Assembly: GCA_910585335.1 (NCBI GenBank)
Contig: CAJUCU010000040.1
Span: forward strand, 1-11,806
Reading direction: 5' to 3'
Length of the DNA stretch: 11,806 nucleotides
From: an uncultured Bacilli bacterium
GTDB lineage: Bacteria > Bacillota_I > Bacilli_A > RF39 > UBA660
Part shown: positions 1 to 5,130 of the stretch, piece by piece
Numbering within the stretch: position 1 is the first letter of the stretch
Layout: every line of letters starts with the position of its first letter
The notes under the pieces: generated by a model
What the model was told of the DNA's origin: nothing
The model's database searches: none
The model's input: only the letters and a program-made list of their open reading frames with translations
Program-made: the position numbers and the translations under genes

Positions 1-41
1 AATTTAGTGTTTAAATCGTGTGGTAAATATCTTTGAGAATG

Positions 42-50
42 TGATATACT
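42..50 (+). promoter_or_regulatory. Possible extended -10 promoter for a small RNA
   Basis: TG-A-TATACT forms a good extended -10 element. No convincing -35 hexamer lies 16-18 bases upstream, so the call rests on the -10 alone. Transcription would begin near 57 and run into the terminator at 153-186. Confidence 0.3.
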
Positions 51-56
51 AGTCAG

Positions 57-187
57 AGTGATTAGATTCTTTCTTAAATGTATTTGTGTTAATTAACATT
101 TTAAGGTATCTTCTCAAGGTGCCACATCAATTGTAACTCTACATAATTATTGAAATAGTCAATGTGAATAGTATTGACTATTTTTTG
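57..187 (+). ncRNA. Candidate small RNA of about 130 nt, family not recognised
   Basis: The stretch lies between an extended -10 element and a strong intrinsic terminator and has no credible reading frame. Possible internal pairing includes AGAGT near 56 with ACTCT near 136, and AAATGT with ACATTT around a 14-nt loop. I looked for tmRNA, RNase P, SRP, 6S, T-box and common riboswitch landmarks and saw none. It could also be the untranslated tail of a gene to the left: frame 1 has a stop at 34-36. From 187 to 451 I see no gene and no convincing structure. Confidence 0.3.
153..186 (+). terminator. Intrinsic terminator
   Basis: An 11-bp stem (AAATAGTCAAT at 153-163 with ATTGACTATTT at 173-183) encloses a 9-nt loop, and a T run reaches 186. 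It would end a transcript reading rightward from the left edge of the window. Confidence 0.75.
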
Positions 188-451
188 TTTCATTTTTTAT
201 CAATCCTTTCCCAATCATAATTTGTGCTTTAAATCTTTTGAAAGAGGGAAATCCAAAAACCATTCTTTTAATTACCTTAATAAAATTATTATTTCCTTCA
301 ATAAAATTATGGTGATAATCAGTATTGAAAGTATTTTTGATAGAAATTTTAATAGAGTAGTAATAGAGGTTTTCGTACGAGAAGAAGTATTAGGATATGA
401 TTTTGTTAATGAGAGATTTCTTTTGCTAACTGCGGGAGGAAAATTTGCAAC

Positions 452-475
452 AAAAAAAGGATCATATAAGATCCT
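452..475 (-). terminator. Intrinsic terminator of tRNA-Gly
   Basis: Read on the minus strand, AGGATC and GATCCT form a 6-bp stem with a 6-nt loop, followed by seven T. It starts 12 bases beyond the CCA end of the tRNA, so the tRNA appears to be a single-gene transcript unless transcription enters from the upstream nuclease gene. Confidence 0.8.
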
Positions 476-487
476 ATTTCATCTAAA

Positions 488-561
488 TGGAGCGGATGAG
501 GAGAATCGAACTCCCGTAGTTAGCTTGGAAGGCTAAGGTTCTACCATTAAACTACATCCGC
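488..561 (-). tRNA. tRNA-Gly (anticodon TCC)
   Basis: The minus strand folds as a complete cloverleaf. The acceptor stem GCGGATG/CATCCGC is a 7-bp match. The D arm contains GTTTAATGGTAGAAC. The anticodon stem TTAGC/GCTAA holds loop CTTCCAA with anticodon TCC (plus-strand complement at 527-529). The T arm has GGGAG, loop TTCGATT and CTCCT. The discriminator base is T and the CCA end is encoded in the DNA (488-490). It decodes GGA glycine codons. It has its own near-consensus promoter upstream and terminator downstream. Confidence 0.96.
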
Positions 562-579
562 AATTAGTAGACATTTTTA

Positions 580-607
580 ATTATAGCAAAACTCCCCAAA
601 ATGTCAA
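580..607 (-). promoter_or_regulatory. Promoter of tRNA-Gly
   Basis: On the minus strand, a perfect TTGACA (602-607) and a perfect TATAAT (580-585, preceded by TGC, so also an extended -10) are separated by 16 bp. This is the strongest vegetative promoter in the window, as expected for a stable RNA gene. The spacer contains TTTTGGGGAG, which recurs inverted at 673-682. Confidence 0.9.
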
Positions 608-671
608 TACTTTTTTGCTATTTTACTATTATTTTATGCTTTTTTCTTTATAATATTCTCTAAAATAGATA

Positions 672-710
672 ATTTTGGGGAGAGTTACATAAGTGATCCC
701 TTAGCCTTCC
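672..710 (+). repeat. Possible collapsed, inverted copy of the tRNA-Gly promoter and anticodon arm
   Basis: The plus strand carries ATTTTGGGGAG (672-682), identical to the tRNA-Gly promoter spacer as read on the minus strand, and CCTTAGCCTTCC (699-710), identical to the tRNA-Gly anticodon region. Both blocks keep the order and orientation they have in the tRNA transcript but sit much closer together (16 nt instead of about 66). No cloverleaf remains. I read it as a possible relic of a duplicated and deleted tRNA gene. An antisense role or chance in AT-rich DNA is also possible. Confidence 0.35.
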
Positions 711-750
711 TTCTTTATACTACAATAATTATAGTACTATTATGGTTTAT

Positions 751-1500
751 TTATCTTTCCATCATTACTTTGATAATATCATCTGCTAAGTTGTACCATT
801 TTAATTGAATACAATAGCGTCCATATTCATAGGTAGGATTATAATTGAGACATCGTGTAAGTGGCTGTATAAAAAGAGGTCCAAAGTGTACTGCACTAGA
901 TGTAATGTTGTTTTGTCTTATGATAATTGTTTTGATTTCCTCTTTCGTGATCCACATAAAGTCTTTGACCACTCCATAAATAATTGCATCTACCATGTGT
1001 GTATCATTTCTACCCATTAATACAAATCTCTCTGCTGCTTTTTCTAATAGATTCTGATTATTAAAGCTATTATTAATCATTTCTATTTCTTTTTCGTGGT
1101 TTATTTTGTATTCTGCTACCGAAAGTCTTTTTTTTCCCTTTCCATTTGTGGTACCATCTGCATAATGATATTTGAGATATTCCTCAATTATCTCTTTTTT
1201 TACGTGATTTTTTATTAGAAAATGGATGAATTCGGAAATTGGTTCTACATGTACAGAATTTTTAATACCTTTTTTTATACTGATTCTTTTCTTTTCTGTT
1301 TTGATTTGTATAAAGATGTCTGTTTTTTGAGGATTCTTGTTTTTCCAAGCTTTAATGTAGTCTTTATTGGTAAAATCTGGAAATAGTTTCTCTAACATTT
1401 GTTGAAAAACTGGATGTACTTCTGTTCCTTTTTTACCATTTAAGTATTCTACAAATTCTATTTCATTTTCTATTCCTGTAATAGGCGCATTAAATACCAT
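751..1500 (-). CDS. Putative PD-(D/E)XK-type nuclease (orphan restriction-endonuclease-like protein)
   Basis: This is a soluble protein of 249 residues with no membrane segment. Residues 58-86 show the pattern K59-T-D61 (strand), then S74-I-K76-K77-G78 and N81-S-V-H84-V-E86. This resembles the catalytic core of PD-(D/E)XK nucleases, with D61 as metal ligand, K76 or K77 as the catalytic lysine, and E12/E15 as possible upstream acidic partners. The C-terminal part ends in an R-x-x-x-Q-x-K-W-Y-x-L segment near 229-238. ATG at 1500 is preceded by GGAGGTGA at good spacing. No methyltransferase, specificity subunit or helicase lies nearby, so it is not a standard restriction-modification pair. Substrate and role are unknown; defence is an inference. 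No clear terminator follows, so transcription may run into tRNA-Gly on the same strand. Confidence 0.6.
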   Translation of the reverse strand: MVFNAPITGIENEIEFVEYLNGKKGTEVHPVFQQMLEKLFPDFTNKDYIKAWKNKNPQKTDIFIQIKTEKKRISIKKGIKNSVHVEPISEFIHFLIKNHVKKEIIEEYLKYHYADGTTNGKGKKRLSVAEYKINHEKEIEMINNSFNNQNLLEKAAERFVLMGRNDTHMVDAIIYGVVKDFMWITKEEIKTIIIRQNNITSSAVHFGPLFIQPLTRCLNYNPTYEYGRYCIQLKWYNLADDIIKVMMER

Positions 1501-1517
1501 TTTTTCACCTCCATCTT

Positions 1518-1546
1518 ATTATAGTGAGTAAGATAAAAAATACTAA
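1518..1546 (-). promoter_or_regulatory. Possible promoter of the nuclease-like gene
   Basis: On the minus strand a perfect TATAAT (1518-1523) lies 17 bp from TTAGTA (1541-1546), a poor -35. It sits just upstream of the ribosome binding site, in the short divergent gap shared with the DedA gene. Confidence 0.45.
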
Positions 1547-1584
1547 CAAAAAATTTTAAACATATACTTTTATAGGTGAATAGT

Positions 1585-2172
1585 ATGGGTACTTTTGTGT
1601 TAGATTTAATTTCAAGTTATGGATATTTAGGAATGTTTTTAGGAATGGTTTTAGAAGCGGTTATCATTGCTATTCCTAGTGAACTTATTTTAGCAACTGG
1701 TGGTATTCTTGCTGGTAATGGTATTTTTTCTTTTTGGGGTGCTTTTTTAACTGGATTGATTGGTAGTGTATTTTGTGCAATTGCCATTTATTTTATGGGC
1801 TATTTTGGCGGTAAACCGTTTATCAAAAAATACGGAAAATACTTTTTTATGAAGGAAGAAGATTTAGAAAAATCGGATAGTTGGTTTAATCGCTATGGAA
1901 TGACCGCCGCATTGATTGGACGAAATTTTCCCATTATTCGTACATTGATTTCTTTACCAATAGGAATTATGCGTCTTCCTTTTTGGAAATTTTTGTTATT
2001 TACTACTATCGGTTCTATTCCTTGGACTTTTGTTTTTGTTTATCTTGGATATGCCCTTGGGAATAATTGGGTCGTTATTAATGAATATATTGGAAAAATG
2101 AAAACGCCAATTCAGTTTTTACTTATTACTTTCGTCATTGTTTATTTTTATAGGAAGATAAAAGCGAAGTAA
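1585..2172 (+). CDS. DedA (SNARE-associated) family integral membrane protein
   Basis: The 195-residue hydrophobic protein has the DedA hallmarks: E24 with P31-S-E33 in the first re-entrant region, then the G112-R113-N-F-P116-x-x-R119 motif, P125/G127/M129 and P146-W147. DedA proteins are membrane transporters; some recycle undecaprenyl phosphate across the membrane for cell-wall synthesis, while others affect proton-motive force or phospholipid flipping. The paralogue cannot be told from sequence alone. I chose ATG 1585 because TAGGTGA lies 5 nt upstream. A GTG at 1576 would add three residues but has no ribosome binding site. TATACT at 1564-1569 may be its -10. It is followed by typA on the same strand after 73 nt containing only a weak hairpin and a T run. 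Confidence 0.9.
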   Translation: MGTFVLDLISSYGYLGMFLGMVLEAVIIAIPSELILATGGILAGNGIFSFWGAFLTGLIGSVFCAIAIYFMGYFGGKPFIKKYGKYFFMKEEDLEKSDSWFNRYGMTAALIGRNFPIIRTLISLPIGIMRLPFWKFLLFTTIGSIPWTFVFVYLGYALGNNWVVINEYIGKMKTPIQFLLITFVIVYFYRKIKAK

Positions 2173-2207
2173 ATGCATAGAAACATCTAGTATTTTCTTT
2201 TTTTTTA

Positions 2208-2216
2208 TGATATAAT
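2208..2216 (+). promoter_or_regulatory. Extended -10 promoter of typA
   Basis: TG-A-TATAAT is a perfect extended -10 just upstream of typA. The -35 region (TAGTAT with a 17-bp spacer) is poor. The AGAGGTG ribosome binding site at 2231-2237 follows. Confidence 0.55.
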
Positions 2217-2245
2217 CAAGGGCGTTATGAAGAGGTGTATAAATT

Positions 2246-4066
2246 ATGGAAAAAAGAAATGTAGCAATTATTGCCCATGTTGACCATGGGAAAACAACTT
2301 TAGTAGATGGAATATTAAAACATTCTGGGATGTTTCGCGATAATGAAGATGTTACCAATGTTTCAATGGACTCTAATACATTAGAAAAAGAACGTGGCAT
2401 TACCATTCTTGCTAAAACTACAGCATTAGATTATAAAAATGTTCGTATTAATATTCTAGATACGCCAGGACATGCTGATTTTGGTGGAGAAGTGGAACGT
2501 ATTATGAATATGGTCGATGGTGTTATTTTGGTAGTAGATGCCTATGAAGGTGCTATGCCACAGACTAGATTCGTATTAAAAAAAGCTTTTGAAGCAAAGG
2601 TAAAACCTATTGTTGTTATTAATAAGGTTGATAAACCAAGTGCTAGGTGTAGTCAAGTGGTGGATGAAGTTTTAGATTTATTTATAGAATTAGGTGCAGA
2701 TGATGCTCAACTTGATTTTAAAGTAATCTATGCTTCTGCCCTTAATGGAACTTGTTCTTTGAGTGATGACCTTAGTACTCAAACAGAAGGCTTCGATGAA
2801 CTTTTAGATACTGTTTTAGAAGAGATTCCTGCACCAACAGGAGATGTTAGTATGCCACTACAATTTCAACCAGCTTTGCTTGATTATAATGAGTTTGTTG
2901 GAAGAATTGGAATTGGCCGTATTCACAACGGTAAGATTAAGACTGGGGAAATGGTTAGTTGTTGTAGACTAGATGGAAGTACTAAACAATTTAGAATTCA
3001 AAAATTATTTGGTTTTTATGGTTATAAAAGAGTAGAAATTGAAGAAGCAGAAGCGGGAGATGTGATTGCTATTGCTGGGCTTGCTGATATTTCAGTAGGA
3101 GAGACTGTTTGTAATACTACAGATATTTTACCACTTCCAAAGTTACATATTGATGAACCAACCTTACAGATGACTTTTGGTACTAATTCTTCTCCGTTTG
3201 TAGGTAGAGATGGAAAGATTGTAACAGCAAGAAAAATCGAGGAACGTTTAGTAAAAGAGACGCAGAAAGATGTTAGTTTAAAAGTAGAACAACATACCAA
3301 TGAATCATTTTTAGTCTCTGGTCGTGGTGAACTTCACCTTGGTATTTTAATTGAAAATATGCGTCGTGAAGGATATGAATTAGAAGTATCTAAACCTGTT
3401 GTTATTATTAAAGAAATTGATGGGGTAAAAAGTGAACCTTGGGAAGAGTTACAAATTGATACACCGGAAGATACCGTTGGTTCTGTTATTGAACAATTAG
3501 GTGTTCGTGGTGGAAAGATGGAAAATATGACTAATTTTGAAAATCAAGTACGCCTTCTTTATACGATTCCTTCTCGTGGGCTGATTGGATTTGCCACAGA
3601 TTTTATGACTTTAACAAAAGGTTATGGTATTATGAGTCATACTTTTAAGGAATATCGTCCTTATGAAAATGTTGATATTGGAGAACGTAAACTTGGAGTA
3701 CTTGTTTCTATGGAAAATGGAGCATCGACTGCATATTCTATTGGAAACTTAGAAGACCGTGGAATCATGTTTATTGAGCCAGGTGCTGAAGTATATGAAG
3801 GAATGATCGTCGGTGAATGTAACCGTGATAATGATTTAGCAGTTAATGTTGTTAAAGGAAAGAATTTAACAAATGTTAGAGCGAGTGGTAGTGATCATAC
3901 TGTTGTTTTAAAACGACCTCGTCCTATTCCTTTAGAATATGCATTAGACTATATCAATTCTGATGAATTAGTGGAAGTTACGCCAAATTTCATTCGATTA
4001 CGCAAGAAAATTCTAAATACAGAAGAGAGAAAAAAATTTGATGCTAGAAATAAAAAAGTAGCGTAG
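2246..4066 (+). CDS. typA: Translational GTPase TypA/BipA
   Basis: This 606-residue ribosome-associated GTPase is full length for the family. The G domain is intact: P-loop A10-H-V-D-H-G-K16-T17, switch I R50-G-I-T-I54, G3 D72-T-P-G-H76, G4 N126-K-V-D129, and G5 S164-A165. EF-G-like domains II, III and V follow, with the E-S-F-x-V-S-G-R-G-E-L-H-L-G segment of the elongation-factor family and a BipA-specific C-terminal domain. BipA binds the 70S ribosome at the EF-G site and supports 50S subunit assembly, mainly at low temperature or under stress. The start has AGAGGTG 8 nt upstream. It ends in TAG two bases before a strong terminator, so it seems to be the last gene of its unit. Confidence 0.98.
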   Translation: MEKRNVAIIAHVDHGKTTLVDGILKHSGMFRDNEDVTNVSMDSNTLEKERGITILAKTTALDYKNVRINILDTPGHADFGGEVERIMNMVDGVILVVDAYEGAMPQTRFVLKKAFEAKVKPIVVINKVDKPSARCSQVVDEVLDLFIELGADDAQLDFKVIYASALNGTCSLSDDLSTQTEGFDELLDTVLEEIPAPTGDVSMPLQFQPALLDYNEFVGRIGIGRIHNGKIKTGEMVSCCRLDGSTKQFRIQKLFGFYGYKRVEIEEAEAGDVIAIAGLADISVGETVCNTTDILPLPKLHIDEPTLQMTFGTNSSPFVGRDGKIVTARKIEERLVKETQKDVSLKVEQHTNESFLVSGRGELHLGILIENMRREGYELEVSKPVVIIKEIDGVKSEPWEELQIDTPEDTVGSVIEQLGVRGGKMENMTNFENQVRLLYTIPSRGLIGFATDFMTLTKGYGIMSHTFKEYRPYENVDIGERKLGVLVSMENGASTAYSIGNLEDRGIMFIEPGAEVYEGMIVGECNRDNDLAVNVVKGKNLTNVRASGSDHTVVLKRPRPIPLEYALDYINSDELVEVTPNFIRLRKKILNTEERKKFDARNKKVA

Positions 4067-4067
4067 T

Positions 4068-4098
4068 AAAAAAATAATTCTTGGAGAATTATTTTTTT
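4068..4098. terminator. Terminator after typA, symmetric
   Basis: A 14-bp perfect stem (4068-4081 with 4085-4098) has the 3-nt loop TGG, a run of A on one side and T on the other. It can act in both directions, but no gene converges on it from the right. The -35 element of the next gene overlaps its loop and right arm. Confidence 0.85.
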
Positions 4099-4108
4099 GT
4101 GATATAAT
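4081..4108 (+). promoter_or_regulatory. Promoter of the membrane-protein gene at 4137
   Basis: TTGGAG (4081-4086) and a perfect TATAAT (4103-4108, preceded by TGA) are separated by 16 bp. The -35 sits inside the typA terminator hairpin, so terminator and promoter share sequence. Confidence 0.6.
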
Positions 4109-4136
4109 ACAGTTAGAGTAGTAAAGGGGAAACATT

Positions 4137-4805
4137 ATGTTAGAGAGAAAAAGAAAATTAGAAGAAAAGATGGATACACATGTCCTTAATTTACAAGAGA
4201 TTAAACAGGTGGCGACTACTGAGAAGAAGGAAAGAAAGCAAAAAAATACGCCATTATTACTTTTCTTTTTAGGACTTTTTATGATTGTCATGGGAATATT
4301 ATATCCTATTATAATGGATACCCTTGATGATCCGCCTACTGAGATTTCAGATATTGATCGTGTAGATGAAGGGGAGAAAACTACACCTGTTGAAGGTGGG
4401 AGTGTTAGTTCTAAATTAAATTGTGTTACTGTTGTGACGGATCAAAAAATAAGTAAGACCGTTCGAGATACTTATGAATTTGAAAAGGAGTTATTGACTA
4501 AAATTTCTACTACAACAGAAATCAAAGCCCTTAACGACGAGGGAAAACTTCAAGTTAGCAATGGAGCGTCGACATTTTATTCTTTATATGGTTCTGTCGA
4601 TACTGCTGGTGTTTCTAAAAACATTAATTTAGCAGGGGATAATAGTAGTTTAACAACAGTACTTACAATTGATTACAATCGCTTTGATATGAATCAATAT
4701 AATCGAACACATCCACAGGCGCCATTTTTTACCACTTATGAAAGTGGAACTTCAAAAGCAGATGTTACTAAATCTATGCTTGCTCAAGGTGCTACTTGTG
4801 AATAA
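4137..4805 (+). CDS. Single-pass membrane protein of unknown function
   Basis: I do not recognise this 222-residue protein. It has a charged N-terminal segment (1-37, Lys/Glu-rich, probably cytosolic helix), one hydrophobic segment at about 39-60, a short acidic/proline linker (D61-D-P-P and following), and a polar extracytoplasmic domain of about 130 residues. Positive charges before the membrane segment predict N-in/C-out topology. Only two cysteines are present, C96 at the start of the outer domain and C221, the penultimate residue; they could form a disulfide closing the domain. Its shape recalls small lipoprotein-like envelope domains, but the cysteine is not in a lipobox. AAAGGGGA precedes ATG 4137. 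It is monocistronic: own promoter, and a terminator shared with rpmB downstream. Confidence 0.85.
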   Translation: MLERKRKLEEKMDTHVLNLQEIKQVATTEKKERKQKNTPLLLFFLGLFMIVMGILYPIIMDTLDDPPTEISDIDRVDEGEKTTPVEGGSVSSKLNCVTVVTDQKISKTVRDTYEFEKELLTKISTTTEIKALNDEGKLQVSNGASTFYSLYGSVDTAGVSKNINLAGDNSSLTTVLTIDYNRFDMNQYNRTHPQAPFFTTYESGTSKADVTKSMLAQGATCE

Positions 4806-4813
4806 AGCAATAA

Positions 4814-4840
4814 AAAAAGTTGTCTATTAGGCAACTTTTT
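4814..4840. terminator. Bidirectional terminator between the membrane-protein gene and rpmB
   Basis: AAAAAGTTG (4814-4822) pairs with CAACTTTTT (4832-4840), extendable by two pairs into the loop. It serves the plus-strand gene ending at 4805 and the minus-strand rpmB. The last codons of rpmB form one arm and its TAA lies in the loop. Confidence 0.85.
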
Positions 4841-5006
4841 CTGCTTTTCTTAATGTTCTTCTTTCTCTTGCTGTTAATCTAACTTTTGTCCCATCTGCAA
4901 GACGTTCTACTTGAAGATTTAGTTTTTGTTGTTTTTTTGTAGCGTTTAATGCATGAGATCTTTTATTTGCTGAATTTGGTTTTTTCTTTGATATATTAAC
5001 TGCCAT
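4827..5006 (-). CDS. rpmB: Ribosomal protein bL28 (short form)
   Basis: A 59-codon frame on the minus strand starts at ATG 5006 with GGAGGG 7 nt upstream and ends in TAA. The core R16-S-H-A-L-N21, followed by T23-K, then N30-L-Q32, R35, D38-G39 and T45-A-R, matches the bL28 pattern N-x-R-S-H-A-x-N-x-(S/T)-K ... N-L-Q-x-x-R ... D-G ... A-R. It is a component of the 50S subunit. The N-terminus (MAVNISKKKPN) lacks the cysteine-containing start seen in zinc-binding bL28 forms, so this is a cysteine-free variant. High Lys/Arg content fits an rRNA-binding protein. It has its own promoter, and its 3' end is built into a terminator shared with the convergent gene. Confidence 0.82.
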   Translation of the reverse strand: MAVNISKKKPNSANKRSHALNATKKQQKLNLQVERLADGTKVRLTARERRTLRKAEKVA

Positions 5007-5043
5007 AACTTTCCCTCCTAACCCAATTTCTCTTCGTTTTATA

Positions 5044-5072
5044 ACTTTACCATAAAAATGCTTTTAAGTCAA
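5044..5072 (-). promoter_or_regulatory. rpmB: Promoter of rpmB
   Basis: On the minus strand TTGACT (5067-5072) and TAAAGT (5044-5049, preceded by TGG, an extended -10) are 17 bp apart. It lies 38 bp upstream of the bL28 start codon, in the divergent gap shared with dnaE. Confidence 0.7.
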
Positions 5073-5100
5073 ATAAAACCTATATATTTTATGCTTGTTG

Positions 5101-5109
5101 TGGTAGAAT
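5101..5109 (+). promoter_or_regulatory. Extended -10 promoter of the dnaE-lspA-rluD cluster
   Basis: TG-G-TAGAAT forms an extended -10; no good -35 is visible at 16-18 bp. An optimal AAAGGAGGT ribosome binding site (5116-5124) follows, 6 nt before the dnaE ATG. Confidence 0.5.
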
Positions 5110-5130
5110 AAGACTAAAGGAGGTAAGATT

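Noticed and set aside
1..36. Eleven in-frame codons ending in TGA at 34-36, as a possible tail of an upstream gene
   Set aside because: Too short to distinguish from chance in this base composition.
174..536. Open frame of 120 codons on the plus strand
   Set aside because: It begins inside a terminator stem, has no ribosome binding site, and runs through the tRNA-Gly terminator into the antisense of the tRNA. The sequence shows no recognisable family.
1576..1584. GTG as the start of the DedA gene
   Set aside because: No ribosome binding site precedes it; GGTGA overlapping it is well placed for ATG 1585.
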